Shown here one piece after another: positions 42,673-52,930 of a stretch of DNA of 64,000 nucleotides. The translations under genes and the position numbers were made by a program. Source of the stretch: Mycolicibacterium boenickei (GTDB lineage Bacteria; Actinomycetota; Actinomycetes; Mycobacteriales; Mycobacteriaceae); assembly GCF_010731295.1 (NCBI RefSeq), contig NZ_AP022579.1, positions 2,294,001-2,358,000 of the forward strand. Reading direction: 5' to 3'. The notes under the pieces are model-generated. The model was not told the origin of the DNA. It saw only the letters and a list, made by a program, of their open reading frames with translations, and ran no database searches. Numbering within the stretch: position 1 is the stretch's first letter; each line of letters opens with the position of its first letter.

Positions 42673-44318
42673 ATCGCCGGGCCCAGCAGGTCGTCGGCGT
42701 CCTTGATCACGTAGCCGTAGCCCTGCTCGGCCAGGAAGCGCTGCCGGTGCGCGGCGTACTCCGCGTCCAGTGAATCGCGCGAGACCACCGAGTAGAACAC
42801 CGCCCCGCCGCCGCTGGCCTTGGGTCGCAACAGCCGGCCCAGCCGCTGTGCCTCCTCCTGGCGGGAGCCGAATGTGCCCGAAACCTGAACGGCGACAGAC
42901 GCTTCCGGAAGGTCGATGGAGAAGTTCGCCACCTTGCTGACCACCAGAGTGGAGATCTCGCCGCGGCGGAACGCGTCGAACAGGGCCTCGCGCTCGGAGT
43001 TCTTCGTCGACCCCTGGATCACCGGGGCGTTGAGTTCCTCGCCCAGCTCCTCCAGCTGATCCAGGTAGGCGCCGATCACCAGCGTCGGCTCACCGGGGTG
43101 GCGCTCCAGGATCGAGCGGACCACCGCGATCTTGGTGTGCACCGTCGAGCACAGCTTGTAGCGCTCCTCGGGTTCGGCGGTGGCGTACAGCATCCGCTCG
43201 TTGTCGGTCATCGTCACCCGCACCTCGATGCACTCGGCGGGAGCGATCCAACCTTGCGCCTCGATGTCCTTCCAAGGTGCGTCGTAGCGCTTGGGCCCGA
43301 TCAGAGAGAACACGTCGCCCTCGCGGCCGTCCTCGCGGATCAGCGTCGCCGTCAGGCCCAGCCGTCGCCGGGACTGCAGGTCGGCGGTCATCCGGAACAC
43401 CGGTGCCGGCAGCAGGTGCACCTCGTCGTAGATGATCAGGCCCCAGTCGCGGCTGTCGAACAGTTCGAGATGCTTGTACTCGCCTTTGGTGCGGCGGGTG
43501 ATCACCTGGTACGTCGCGATGGTGACCGGGCGGATCTCCTTCTTCTCACCCGAGTACTCGCCGATCTCGTCCTCGGTCAGCGAGGTGCGGGCCACCAGCT
43601 CGCGCTTCCACTGCCGCCCGGCCACGGTGTTGGTGACCAGGATCAGCGTCGTCGCTCCGGCCTTGGCCATCGCGGCCGCACCGACCAGAGTCTTACCGGC
43701 GCCGCAGGGCAGCACCACCACACCGGAGCCGCCCGCCCAGAACGAGTCGGCGGCCATCTCCTGGTAGTCGCGCAGCTGCCAGCCGTCCTGGGCCAGCTCG
43801 ATCGGATGCGCCTCGCCGTCGACATAACCGGCCAGGTCCTCGGCCGGCCAGCCGATCTTGAGCAGCATCTGCTTGACCCGGCCGCGCTCGCTGTTGTGCA
43901 CGATCACGGTGTCGTCGTCGATGCGTGCGCCCAGCATCGGGGCGATCTTCTTGTTGCGCAGCACCTCCTCGAGCACCGCCCGGTCCAGGCTGACCAATGT
44001 CAACCCGTGCGCCGGGTGCTTGATCAGCTGCAGCCGCCCGTAGCGGGCCATGGTGTCGACGATGTCGACCAGCAGTGGCTGCGGTACGGGGTAGCGCGAG
44101 AAGCTGACCAGCGCGTCGACCACCTGCTCGGCGTCGTGGCCGGCGGCACGGGCGTTCCACAGCGCCAGCGGCGTGATGCGGTAGGTGTGTACGTGCTCGG
44201 GGGCGCGTTCGAGCTCGGCGAACGGCGCGATCGCGGCGCGGGCCGCCCCGGCCTGCTCATGGTCGACCTCGAGCAGCACCGTCTTGTCGGACTGCACGAT
44301 CAGTGGGCCGTCGGTCAT
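42669..44318 (-). CDS. ercc3: DNA repair helicase XPB/ERCC3 family
   Basis: The 549-residue superfamily 2 helicase has an N-terminal DNA damage-recognition-type domain (about 1-180), Walker A GAGKT (206-210), the DEVH box in IIYDEVHLLPAPVF, motif III-like GLTATLIRED and motif VI region EEAQRLGRLLRPKASGG. It unwinds DNA 3'-5' in repair by homology to the archaeal and eukaryotic XPB. Orthology to Rv0861c rests on position and motifs. ATG at 44318 was chosen, with a start at 44336 also possible. In M. tuberculosis it directly follows fadB; here about 25 kb separates them. Confidence 0.93.
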   Translation of the reverse strand: MTDGPLIVQSDKTVLLEVDHEQAGAARAAIAPFAELERAPEHVHTYRITPLALWNARAAGHDAEQVVDALVSFSRYPVPQPLLVDIVDTMARYGRLQLIKHPAHGLTLVSLDRAVLEEVLRNKKIAPMLGARIDDDTVIVHNSERGRVKQMLLKIGWPAEDLAGYVDGEAHPIELAQDGWQLRDYQEMAADSFWAGGSGVVVLPCGAGKTLVGAAAMAKAGATTLILVTNTVAGRQWKRELVARTSLTEDEIGEYSGEKKEIRPVTIATYQVITRRTKGEYKHLELFDSRDWGLIIYDEVHLLPAPVFRMTADLQSRRRLGLTATLIREDGREGDVFSLIGPKRYDAPWKDIEAQGWIAPAECIEVRVTMTDNERMLYATAEPEERYKLCSTVHTKIAVVRSILERHPGEPTLVIGAYLDQLEELGEELNAPVIQGSTKNSEREALFDAFRRGEISTLVVSKVANFSIDLPEASVAVQVSGTFGSRQEEAQRLGRLLRPKASGGGAVFYSVVSRDSLDAEYAAHRQRFLAEQGYGYVIKDADDLLGPAI

Positions 44319-44389
44319 GCGGGAGATCCCATCCACTCATCGCGCTCATGCCGGGTAAAACTCATCCCGCCCATTATTCCGAATCCGGG

Positions 44390-45826
44390 TCAGCGGGGCG
44401 CGGCGCCCGTCGGCGCGGGCGGCGGTGCACCGCCGGACGGCAGCGGCACCTGCGGCACCCCGGGGGTGCCGACGGCGCCCGCCAGCCACGGCAAGGTGGT
44501 GGTCAGCACCTGTTCGGCGAACGGCCAGTCGTGCTTGCCCGGCACAGCGGTGATCGCACAGCTGATGCCATGGCGGCGGCCCAGGTCGCACAGGGTGTGC
44601 GCGGCTTCGGTCTGGTCGCCCGGATTACCTCCGGCGTCCTGCCCGCCGAGGCCGACGGCGTCCGGATTGGCCGGGTGTGACCCGCGTTTTTTCGGGGCGT
44701 CCGAGGAGATCACGAACCAGCCGGACACTCCCTGGTACCGGCCGTGCTCGTCGATCACCGTGGCCGGGTCATAGGTGGACCACGCCGCGGCGTCTCCGCC
44801 GTAGAGCCTGGCGATGGTCTGGTCCTTGGTGCCGGCGTTGGGTCCGATGTCACCGGCGATGTCGACGAATGAGCTGAACAACTCGGGATGCATCACGGTC
44901 AGGTCGACCGCGCAGGTTCCGCCCATCGACCAGCCGACCACACCCCAGCCGGCGTCGCGCACCCCGAAGTTGCCGGTCATGAACGGCGGCACGTCCTTGG
45001 TCAGGTGGTCGGCGACGTTCCCGCGCGGTCCGTTCACACATTCGGTGTCGTTGTTGAAGGAGCCGCCGACGTCGACGAAGACGAATACCGGGGTAGTGCC
45101 GCCGTGGTCGGCTGCGAAGTTGTCGATCGTGGCGATCGCGTTGCCGCTGCGTGCCCAGTCGGCCGGGGTGTTGAACTCCCCGGCGATCATCATCACCACG
45201 GGAAGCTGGGGCGCCGACGCCGCGAACCAGGCCGGCGGCAGGTACACGAGTTCGTCGCGGTGTTTGAAGCCGGATTCGTCAGGCGGAATGGTGACCGACA
45301 CCAGCTCACCGTGGGACGGGATGTCACCTCGTCGGCGTTGGTCGAGCGCGGTGGCCAGATCGGTCTCGCCGGGCAGCGGGCCCGCTGTCACCTCGTTCCA
45401 CAGCGCCGTGACCGTGGGGAAGTAGCCGACCCACAGGTTGACCGCGACGCCCACGCTCAGCAGGCACAACGGCACCGCGGCCACCGCGGCGGTCCGCCGG
45501 CGCCAGTGGCTGCCGCGCCAGCCCAGTGCCAGCACGGCCACGGCCAATCCGGTCAGCCCGATCCAGATCCACAGTGCCGCGGGTGCCGGATCGCCGGCCA
45601 GCCCCTGCGAACGGACGAACCAACGGGCCCACACCGTCAGGCCCACTCCGACGGCGATCGCACACGGCAGCAAGATCATGCGCCAGCGCCGGTTGCGCCA
45701 TCCGATCGCCGCGAGCAACGCCACGGCCGCCAGCGCCTGCAACGCCGGGGGCAGCCACCCGTGCAGCAGCGACACTCCTCGGTATGCCGGGGGCACCTGG
45801 TCCGCTGCCATCAACATCGTTGTCAC
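44390..45826 (-). CDS. Membrane-anchored esterase with alpha/beta-hydrolase fold
   Basis: The 478-residue protein has about four N-terminal transmembrane helices (residues 25-140) and a large extracytoplasmic esterase domain of the esterase D / antigen 85-like group. The nucleophile is in VVGWSMGGTCAVDL and the His probably in VPGKHDWPFAEQV. It ends in a Pro/Ala-rich tail. Mycolyltransferase or lipid-esterase activity at the envelope is possible but not shown. It lies between the homologues of Rv0861c and Rv0862c, which I recall as adjacent in M. tuberculosis. GTG at 45826, ATG at 45817 and ATG at 45811 are all possible starts. Confidence 0.82.
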   Translation of the reverse strand: MTTMLMAADQVPPAYRGVSLLHGWLPPALQALAAVALLAAIGWRNRRWRMILLPCAIAVGVGLTVWARWFVRSQGLAGDPAPAALWIWIGLTGLAVAVLALGWRGSHWRRRTAAVAAVPLCLLSVGVAVNLWVGYFPTVTALWNEVTAGPLPGETDLATALDQRRRGDIPSHGELVSVTIPPDESGFKHRDELVYLPPAWFAASAPQLPVVMMIAGEFNTPADWARSGNAIATIDNFAADHGGTTPVFVFVDVGGSFNNDTECVNGPRGNVADHLTKDVPPFMTGNFGVRDAGWGVVGWSMGGTCAVDLTVMHPELFSSFVDIAGDIGPNAGTKDQTIARLYGGDAAAWSTYDPATVIDEHGRYQGVSGWFVISSDAPKKRGSHPANPDAVGLGGQDAGGNPGDQTEAAHTLCDLGRRHGISCAITAVPGKHDWPFAEQVLTTTLPWLAGAVGTPGVPQVPLPSGGAPPPAPTGAAPR

Positions 45827-45870
45827 ATCGCCATATTGGTGAACGGCTCTGTGAGCACGCTGTGTCGTGG

Positions 45871-48129
45871 CTAGTCGGTGTCGGCCGATACCACCGACGT
45901 GACGCGATGGATGGCGAACTCCCGCACTCGCCCGGCGGCCGGATCGAATGCGGTGAGCTGACCGCCGCGCACGTTGATGGGGGAGACCACCCGCTGCGTG
46001 GCCACCCCGGCGGGGTCGACGTAGCCGATCACCACGGAGGTCTGGTTGATCGCGGCGTCCTGCAGCTGGGTGATGGCCATCGCCGGGTCCAGGCGGACAC
46101 TGGCGAACGGCCCGGACGCCACCTTGCGTAGGACCGCGACGATCGCGCCGAGGGTCTGGGCGGTCGGTGGGGTGGGCGGCCGGTAGACGCGGCGGCGGGT
46201 CGGTGCGACGACGCGCGAGCCGCGGGCCCTGATGTCGACGACGGTGCCGGTGGAGTCCTCGGCGGCCGGAGCGAACCCGGCCTCCCGCAGCACCGTGAGT
46301 ACGTCGGCGATCGGGGCCTGCGACACCGCCACGGTCGGGGCGAGCAGCCGCAGCTCGAGGCGGTCGGCGCCCGGCGACGCGACCGCCTGTGCCAGCAGTG
46401 CGGGATCCTCACATCGCAGGAACGACGTGGCCATGCCGACGCGCAGCTGGCCGTGGCGGCGCGCGACGTCATCGATGAGGTACGTCAACCCTTGGGGCAC
46501 GGGGGTTTTCGAGTGCTTCTCGAACAGGGTGTGCAGCTCGCTGGCGGTCCGGCCGGCATCGAGTGCACGCCGGATGGACGGTTCGCTGATCCGGTAGACC
46601 ATGGCCGCACCCGCCGATTCGACGGTGGCCACCTCGGCCAGGTGCTCGGCCAGATCCCGCTCCAGCGGGCCGGGCACGATCACGGTGAGATCGGCTTGCA
46701 ACAGGAAGTGGTCGAGCGGTTTGGGCAGCGCCTTCTCCATAGCCGCCAGCACGTCCTCGTCGGGGTCGCCTGCCAGCAGGCCGCGGGCCGGTGTGCTGAT
46801 CGCGCCGCGGCCCACCATGCCCAGCGAATGCGCTTCGGCGAGCAGGCCACTGACGGTGGCCGGCTGCAGCCGCGCCGCCCAGCGCGGCCGTCGCCACACC
46901 ATCGCTCGCGCTGCCTCGGGGCCGTCGACCCCGGTGCCCGCCGGCAGCTCGGCGAGCACGCTCAGCATCAGCCGGCGGTCCAGTGGCGCCGCGGTCGAGT
47001 ACAGCGAATCCGACAGCGCGGCAAAGGGTTTGTTGTCCGGCCCACGGCTGCCGATCAGTGCGGGGCGGGCCGGCAGGTCCAGCCAGGTTGCGGCCAGCAG
47101 GTGCCAGCGAGCGGCGGTGGAGGACTCGACGAACCGGTCGGCGGCCACCGTCGGCGCCCAGTAGGGCCCGGTGCCGTCACCCGGGTCCGGTTCGGGCATC
47201 CCGGCCGCGATCAGCCCCGCGCCCGCGGCCAGCTCCAGCAGTAGCCCGAGCCGGGGTTCGTCGATGCCGGTGGTCTTGGCCAGGCGTTTGACGTCACGCA
47301 CCCCGAGACCGCCGTTGCGCAACTCGGGAACCGGTGTGCTGCCCAGGGTTTCGATGATCAGGTCGATCTCGCGCAGCAGGTCGATGGCCGCACCGGCAGC
47401 CACCGCGTCCACATCGGCGGGCGTCGTCGACGTCGTCTCGAGTGCCGGTGCGGTCAACTCCACCGGGCCGGGTGCCTCGCCGCGCATCACCTGGCCGACC
47501 ACCCGTGGCAGGATCACCGTCTCGTCGTCGATCCGGCGCAGCAGCCCGGCCTCCACCAGCCGCGGCACCGGACGGTCGGGCGGGGTGCCGGGTGCCGCGT
47601 CGCGCGTGCGGCCCATGGGCGAGCCCTCCAGCAGCCGGGCCAGCAGATCGCTCTGGGCTTCGTCGAGCCCCTCCAACAGGGCGGCGATCTCGTCGGCGCC
47701 GCGGTCGGACACCTCGACGGCGGCCTGGCCGACGAACCAGGGCAGACCGGCGGCCGCCTCGGGCGCCACCCGGACGGTCGCGTCGCCCCACACCAGGGCC
47801 CGCTCGCGCAGATCCTCCAGCGCGGTCGTCACATCATCGGCGCCGACGCGCTCGCCCAGCAGGTCGCTCACCTCGGACACCGGGACCGGGCGGGTGTCGG
47901 CGTGCAGCACCAGCAGCGCATCCAGGACGGCCAGCCGCAGGAAGTCCAGGGAATCGGTGGCAGCCTTCACCGACTGACGTGAGGTGGCGCGCGCGGCAAG
48001 CGCGGCGATGGTTCCCGGTGGCGGCTGGCTCAGGTCGGGCCGCAGTTCCAGCAGGCGGATGAGGCCCTTGTCGTCGAGGTCGGACAGCCAGGCACCCAGC
48101 GGGAATCCGGGAGTCTGTGCGGCGGTCAT
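45871..48129 (-). CDS. Helicase-associated-domain protein, Rv0862c type
   Basis: The 752-residue cytoplasmic protein resembles the conserved mycobacterial partner of XPB helicase that carries a helicase C-terminal/associated domain (XPB/Ssl2-like) in its last third. Visible parts are the N-terminal GFPLGAWLSDLDDKGLIRLL, the ALPKPLDHFLLQADLTVIVP segment typical of the helicase-associated domain, and a WYL-like C-terminal piece. Position next to ercc3 suggests a shared DNA-repair role. ATG at 48129 was chosen; the upstream extension is antisense to the next gene and not conserved. Confidence 0.85.
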   Translation of the reverse strand: MTAAQTPGFPLGAWLSDLDDKGLIRLLELRPDLSQPPPGTIAALAARATSRQSVKAATDSLDFLRLAVLDALLVLHADTRPVPVSEVSDLLGERVGADDVTTALEDLRERALVWGDATVRVAPEAAAGLPWFVGQAAVEVSDRGADEIAALLEGLDEAQSDLLARLLEGSPMGRTRDAAPGTPPDRPVPRLVEAGLLRRIDDETVILPRVVGQVMRGEAPGPVELTAPALETTSTTPADVDAVAAGAAIDLLREIDLIIETLGSTPVPELRNGGLGVRDVKRLAKTTGIDEPRLGLLLELAAGAGLIAAGMPEPDPGDGTGPYWAPTVAADRFVESSTAARWHLLAATWLDLPARPALIGSRGPDNKPFAALSDSLYSTAAPLDRRLMLSVLAELPAGTGVDGPEAARAMVWRRPRWAARLQPATVSGLLAEAHSLGMVGRGAISTPARGLLAGDPDEDVLAAMEKALPKPLDHFLLQADLTVIVPGPLERDLAEHLAEVATVESAGAAMVYRISEPSIRRALDAGRTASELHTLFEKHSKTPVPQGLTYLIDDVARRHGQLRVGMATSFLRCEDPALLAQAVASPGADRLELRLLAPTVAVSQAPIADVLTVLREAGFAPAAEDSTGTVVDIRARGSRVVAPTRRRVYRPPTPPTAQTLGAIVAVLRKVASGPFASVRLDPAMAITQLQDAAINQTSVVIGYVDPAGVATQRVVSPINVRGGQLTAFDPAAGRVREFAIHRVTSVVSADTD

Positions 48130-48162
48130 ATCCTGACCAGCGTAAAGCAGCCCGCGCTGGAC

Positions 48163-48190
48163 CTCCCCCCGGTCGCTGCGCTCTCCCCCG
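48163..48190. repeat. Possible intergenic GC-rich short repeat
   Basis: CCTCCCCCCGGTCGCTGCGC followed by TCTCCCCC lies between the two divergent genes. The motif GGTCGCTGCGC with flanking C-runs resembles the elements at 13581-13735 and short repeats I associate with mycobacterial intergenic DNA. Only a genome-wide search could establish it as a repeat. Confidence 0.35.
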
Positions 48191-48223
48191 CCGGTCTCGC
48201 CTCCGGTGAAGGAGCCTGCCACA

Positions 48224-48421
48224 ATGTGGAGCGTGGCTGACAACAAGAAGAACCATTACGTCGACAACGGCTGGCCCGTGCTCTCCGATGGCGATGATCA
48301 CGCCGTGAGCGAGCTCGCCACCGACCGCACCGGCGCACTGTCCCCGTTCGGTGACGTGACCTTCCCATTGCCGGCCGAAGAGCTGCCCTTCATCCAGTCG
48401 GCCACCGTCGTCAACAGGTAA
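48224..48421 (+). CDS. Small conserved protein, Rv0863 type
   Basis: The 65-residue protein ([20 protein letters not shown] onward) is hydrophilic and has no recognisable domain. It occupies the position of Rv0863, just before moaC, and ends two bases before the moaC start, so translation is coupled. ATG at 48224 has AAGGAG at nine-base spacing; GTG at 48233 is an alternative that would begin at VADNKK. Linkage to molybdenum cofactor genes is conserved in my recall of the M. tuberculosis order, but no role is known. Confidence 0.7.
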   Translation: MWSVADNKKNHYVDNGWPVLSDGDDHAVSELATDRTGALSPFGDVTFPLPAEELPFIQSATVVNR

Positions 48422-48423
48422 CA

Positions 48424-48897
48424 GTGGGACTGTCGCACCTCGACGAGTCTGGCGCGGCACACATGGTCGACGTCTCGGCCAAGGACGTCACCAAACGCAC
48501 CGCGTCGGCCGTGGGCACCCTGCACACGCGGCCGGACGTGGTGGCCCTGATCGCCTCGGGCGGCCTGCCCAAGGGCGATGCCCTGGCCACCGCGCGGGTG
48601 GCCGGAATCATGGCCGCCAAGCGGACTCCCGAGCTGATCCCGCTGTGCCATCAGCTGGCGCTGACCGGCGTCGACGTGGATTTCGACATCCGCGATGCCG
48701 CGGTGGCCATCACCGCCACCGTGCGCAGCACCGACCGCACCGGCGTCGAGATGGAAGCTTTGACCGCGGTGAGCGTCGCCGCCCTGACGCTGTACGACAT
48801 GATCAAGGCCGTCGACCCCGCCGCACGCATCGACGACATCAAAGTGGTGCGCAAAGAAGGCGGTAAAACGGGATTGTGGGAAAGAACAACACAGTGA
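48424..48897 (+). CDS. moaC: Cyclic pyranopterin monophosphate synthase MoaC
   Basis: The 157-residue protein matches Moa[36 protein letters not shown] and [20 protein letters not shown], with the catalytic Lys in the [15 protein letters not shown] end. It converts the MoaA product to cyclic pyranopterin monophosphate in molybdenum cofactor synthesis. Start is GTG at 48424. It precedes mog and moaE in one operon, corresponding to the moaC2-mog-moaE2 order. MoaA and MoaD are encoded nearby on the other strand. Confidence 0.95.
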   Translation: MGLSHLDESGAAHMVDVSAKDVTKRTASAVGTLHTRPDVVALIASGGLPKGDALATARVAGIMAAKRTPELIPLCHQLALTGVDVDFDIRDAAVAITATVRSTDRTGVEMEALTAVSVAALTLYDMIKAVDPAARIDDIKVVRKEGGKTGLWERTTQ

Positions 48898-49379
48898 CGC
48901 GTTCGGCGCGGGTCATCATCGCCTCTACCCGTGCCGCAGCAGGGGTGTACGACGACCGGACCGGCCCCCTCATCGTCAGCTGGCTCTCCGACCGCGGATA
49001 CGACGTCACCGAGCAGGTGGTGGTCGCCGACGGACACGCCGTGGGCGATGCCCTACGCGCGGCCCTGTCGGAGCGCGTCGACCTGATCATCACCTCCGGG
49101 GGCACCGGTATCTCACCGACCGACGCGACCCCGGAATCCACCATGTCGGTGCTCGACTATCAGATTCCCGGGCTGGCCGATGCCATCCGGCGGGCCGGCG
49201 CGCACAAGGTGCCCACCGCGGTGTTGTCCCGTGGCGTATGCGGCGTCGCCGGGCGCACCCTGATCGTCAACCTGCCCGGGTCGCCCGGCGGGGTGAAGGA
49301 CGGGCTGGGCGTACTGGCCGGAGTGCTGGAGCATGCCCTGGACCAGCTCAGTGGAATGGACCATCCGTCGCACCGATGA
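48894..49379 (+). CDS. mog: Molybdopterin adenylyltransferase, MogA/MoaB family
   Basis: The product of about 161 residues has the MoCF-binding motif [15 protein letters not shown] and the Gly-rich [13 protein letters not shown] segment. It adenylates molybdopterin before molybdenum insertion. GTG at 48894 overlaps the moaC stop (GTGA); a second GTG at 48876 lies inside moaC and adds six residues. Operon position between moaC and moaE matches Rv0865. Confidence 0.93.
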   Translation: MTRSARVIIASTRAAAGVYDDRTGPLIVSWLSDRGYDVTEQVVVADGHAVGDALRAALSERVDLIITSGGTGISPTDATPESTMSVLDYQIPGLADAIRRAGAHKVPTAVLSRGVCGVAGRTLIVNLPGSPGGVKDGLGVLAGVLEHALDQLSGMDHPSHR

Positions 49380-49404
49380 GCGCTTGCGCGAAGAGGAGAC
49401 AAAT

Positions 49405-49833
49405 ATGAGCGCAACCGTCGTACGTGTCGAACTGACCGAGACGCCGATCTCGCTGACCGAGTACGAGGCACTGGTGGCTCATGAGGCGGCCGGCGCGGTG
49501 GTCGGGTTCTCGGGGGTGGTGCGCGATCACGACGGCGGCCGCTCGGTCACCCGGCTCGACTATTCCGCGCACCCCAACGCTCTTCAAACCTTGCAGGAGG
49601 TGGCCGCCGAGGTGGCCGCGCAGGCCACCGGCGTGCGCGCGATCGCGGTCAGTCACCGCATCGGAACCCTGCATATAGGAGACGCCGCCCTGGTGGCCGC
49701 TGTGGCAGCGGACCATCGCAGAGCGGCGTTCGAAACCTGTGCCCACCTCGTCGACACCGTCAAAGAGCGGCTACCGGTGTGGAAACACCAGTACTTCTCC
49801 GACGGCACCGACGAGTGGGTCGGTTCGGCCTGA
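49405..49833 (+). CDS. moaE: Molybdopterin synthase catalytic subunit MoaE
   Basis: The 142-residue protein shows [16 protein letters not shown], the [18 protein letters not shown] region and the end [19 protein letters not shown], with the conserved Lys of MoaE in [11 protein letters not shown]. It transfers sulfur from the MoaD thiocarboxylate to cyclic pyranopterin monophosphate. ATG at 49405 has GAGGAG upstream. It ends three bases from the rpfA stop on the other strand. Confidence 0.95.
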   Translation: MSATVVRVELTETPISLTEYEALVAHEAAGAVVGFSGVVRDHDGGRSVTRLDYSAHPNALQTLQEVAAEVAAQATGVRAIAVSHRIGTLHIGDAALVAAVAADHRRAAFETCAHLVDTVKERLPVWKHQYFSDGTDEWVGSA

Positions 49834-49836
49834 AAC

Positions 49837-50830
<994 letters not shown>

Positions 50831-51034
50831 TATGGGGTAGGTCAACTGATTAGGGTCCGTTGACTTGGGAATGAACGGTAACTGCTGCCCGCAATCCCGT
50901 CACCTTTAGCGGCCTCGGGCGTTTTGCCCCTGAGCAAACTCTAAAAGTTGTTTAAAGGTGCAGGTTATTTTCGCGTTGTCGCAGGTGGGTGCGGCGCTCC
51001 ACCGCGCCGTAGCCAGCTCGTGACCATTTCGTTA
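50831..51034 (-). other. rpfA promoter and distal leader region
   Basis: No gene is seen between the riboswitch and the CRP-like site. Short AT-rich stretches such as those around 50940-50975 are candidate promoter elements, but I cannot place the -10 box with certainty. The direction of transcription through this DNA is towards rpfA. Confidence 0.5.
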
Positions 51035-51050
51035 TGTGATGCAAATCACG
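51035..51050. promoter_or_regulatory. CRP-like site TGTGA-N6-TCACG
   Basis: TGTGATGCAAATCACG matches the TGTGA-N6-TCACA consensus at nine of ten half-site positions, and the palindrome extends to GTTATGTGATGCAAATCACG plus TTA. It abuts the end of moaD and lies 425 bases before rpfA. M. tuberculosis rpfA is known to be activated by the CRP protein Rv3676, which supports the call. Confidence 0.75.
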
Positions 51051-51314
51051 TTAGCCGCCGGCGAAGGGCGGTAACACATCGATGGTCTGATGCGTTGATA
51101 CCGGCTTGTCCATATCGCGGACCGCCATCCCGTCCGACAGGTATGAGCAGCGCTTTAGCACTCGCGCGAGCTCGGCGTCGCGACCGCTGAGATGCTCGAC
51201 GAGCGTCGCGATCGTGGAATCCTTTGCTAAATCTAACGTTTCCGTATCAACTCCGGCCGCGGCGGCTGCAGCGGCGAAATAACGGACCGTCACGGCCACG
51301 GTGTGCTCGGTCAT
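51051..51314 (-). CDS. moaD: Molybdopterin synthase small subunit MoaD
   Basis: The 87-residue ubiquitin-like ThiS/MoaD protein ends in LPPFAGG; the terminal Gly-Gly is adenylated and thiocarboxylated. TVRYFAAAAAAAGVD and the central helix are typical. It partners with MoaE to make the dithiolene of molybdopterin. Its start is directly adjacent to the moaA stop (51315), so it is the distal gene of the yccF-moaA-moaD operon. Matches Rv0868c by position. Confidence 0.92.
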   Translation of the reverse strand: MTEHTVAVTVRYFAAAAAAAGVDTETLDLAKDSTIATLVEHLSGRDAELARVLKRCSYLSDGMAVRDMDKPVSTHQTIDVLPPFAGG

Positions 51315-52388
51315 CTAGCCGCCGATCGCGCTCATCGGGCGCACGGGTTGCACGAAGTCCGGGTCGTTGATGCCGTGCCCGGCGGGCTTGGCCCACATCG
51401 CCGTCCGCCAGGCTGCTTCGATGGCGTCGTCGTCGGCGCCCCCGCGCAGCAGCCCGCGCAGATCGCTCTCCTCCGTGGAGAACAGGCAGCTGCGGACCTG
51501 GCCGTCGGCGGTCAGCCTGGTGCGGTCACAGGCCGAGCAGAAGGCGTGCGACACCGAGGCGATCACCCCGACGGTGCCTGCCGGGTGGTCGGTGCTCGCG
51601 GAGACCTGCCACAGCTCGGCCGGCGCGGAGCCGCGCGGCTTCGGATCGGGCCGCAGGTCGAAGTGGCGGCCCAGGGTGGTCAGGATGGCCTCGGCGTCGA
51701 TCACGGTGCCGCGCTGCCAGGTGTGCCCGGCGTCCAGTGGCATCTGCTCGATGATCCGCAGCTGATATCCGTGATCCAGGCAGTAGCCGAGCAGGTTCAC
51801 CACGTCGTCGAGACCCGAGATGGGATCGAGCACCGCGTTGACCTTCACCGGCTCCAGCCCGGCCGCCTTGGCGGCCGCCAGGCCGTCGAGCACGTCGGCC
51901 AGCCGGTCCCGGCGGGTGATGCGGGCGAAGTGGGTGGCATCGACGCTGTCCAGCGACACGTTGATCCGGTTCAGCCCGGCCTGCTTGAGGCCGGCTGCGC
52001 GCCGGGCCAGCCCGATGCCGTTGGTGGTCAGGGTGATCTCCGGCCGTGGCTGCAGCGCTGCCGCGGCGGCCACCACATCCTCCAGATGGCGGGTCACCAA
52101 CGGTTCGCCACCGGTGAACCGCACGCTGGTGATGCCGAGCCGGGTGACGGCGATGCGCAACAGCCGGCTCAGTTCCTCGGCGCTCAGCAGCGCCTCGCCG
52201 GGCAACCAGTCCAGCCCCTCGGCCGGCATGCAGTAGGTGCAGCGCAAATTGCACTTGTCGGTCAGCGAGACCCGCAGGTCGGTGGCGGCACGGCCGTAGG
52301 TGTCGACCAGCGGCCCCGTCGTCGGCGCTGGGCCGAGAGGCGGGGCGGGGCGGTGTATCGAAGGCAGCCCGAGCGGGGTCAGGGTCAT
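51315..52388 (-). CDS. moaA: GTP 3',8-cyclase MoaA
   Basis: The 357-residue radical SAM enzyme has the N-terminal cluster Cys46, Cys50 and Cys53 in DKCNLRCTYC, the FTGGEPL SAM motif and the C-terminal cluster region AFCSACDRTRL followed by VRSCLFS. It ends with the Gly-Gly pair required for activity. It makes 3',8-cyclo-GTP from GTP in the first step of molybdenum cofactor synthesis. ATG at 52388 overlaps the yccF stop (ATGA); the longer frame upstream is not family sequence. Confidence 0.95.
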   Translation of the reverse strand: MTLTPLGLPSIHRPAPPLGPAPTTGPLVDTYGRAATDLRVSLTDKCNLRCTYCMPAEGLDWLPGEALLSAEELSRLLRIAVTRLGITSVRFTGGEPLVTRHLEDVVAAAAALQPRPEITLTTNGIGLARRAAGLKQAGLNRINVSLDSVDATHFARITRRDRLADVLDGLAAAKAAGLEPVKVNAVLDPISGLDDVVNLLGYCLDHGYQLRIIEQMPLDAGHTWQRGTVIDAEAILTTLGRHFDLRPDPKPRGSAPAELWQVSASTDHPAGTVGVIASVSHAFCSACDRTRLTADGQVRSCLFSTEESDLRGLLRGGADDDAIEAAWRTAMWAKPAGHGINDPDFVQPVRPMSAIGG

Positions 52389-52777
52389 ACCGCGGCCTTC
52401 AGCGAGTCGACCGGGACGATGTCCTTGCCCAGTGGCACCAGCGAGACCGGGATCATCTTGAGATCGGCCAGCGCCAACGGGATTCCGATGATCGTGACGG
52501 CCATGGCCACCGCGCTCACCAGATGGCCGAGCGCCAGCCACCAGCCGAACAGGATGATCCAGATGATGTTGCCGACCAGCGCACCGGGCCGGGTCCCTGG
52601 CTTGTCGACGATGGTGCGGCCGAACGGCCACAGGGCATAGGAGGCGATGCGCAGCGAGGCGAACCCGAACGGGATCGTGATGATCAGCACGAAGCAGATC
52701 AGGGCGGCCAGCAGGTATCCCAGCGCCAGCCACAGGCCGCCGAAGATCAACCAGATGATGTTCAGAATCACTCGCAT
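52385..52777 (-). CDS. YccF-family inner membrane protein
   Basis: The 130-residue membrane protein contains two copies of the YccF domain (about 1-50 and 60-120), with helices ILNIIWLIFGGLWLALGYLL, ICFVLIITIPFG and a repeated IIWIILFGWWLALGHLVSAV. It lies in the position of Rv0870c, before moaA with ATGA overlap. Function in this family is unknown. The start at 52777 is the first ATG and begins with the first domain. Confidence 0.9.
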   Translation of the reverse strand: MRVILNIIWLIFGGLWLALGYLLAALICFVLIITIPFGFASLRIASYALWPFGRTIVDKPGTRPGALVGNIIWIILFGWWLALGHLVSAVAMAVTIIGIPLALADLKMIPVSLVPLGKDIVPVDSLKAAV

Positions 52778-52930
52778 TACCGGCGCATCTCTCTTCCAGA
52801 GGTGGTTTCAAGCCTACCGAGTAATAGGGGTGAAGCACCGGGGGAGGGCCGAGTAAGATCGCTCCATCGCGTCCCGGCGCTGACGGGACGCGAACTTTAT
52901 GTGTGTATGTAGTTCTGACAAGACGAGCGG

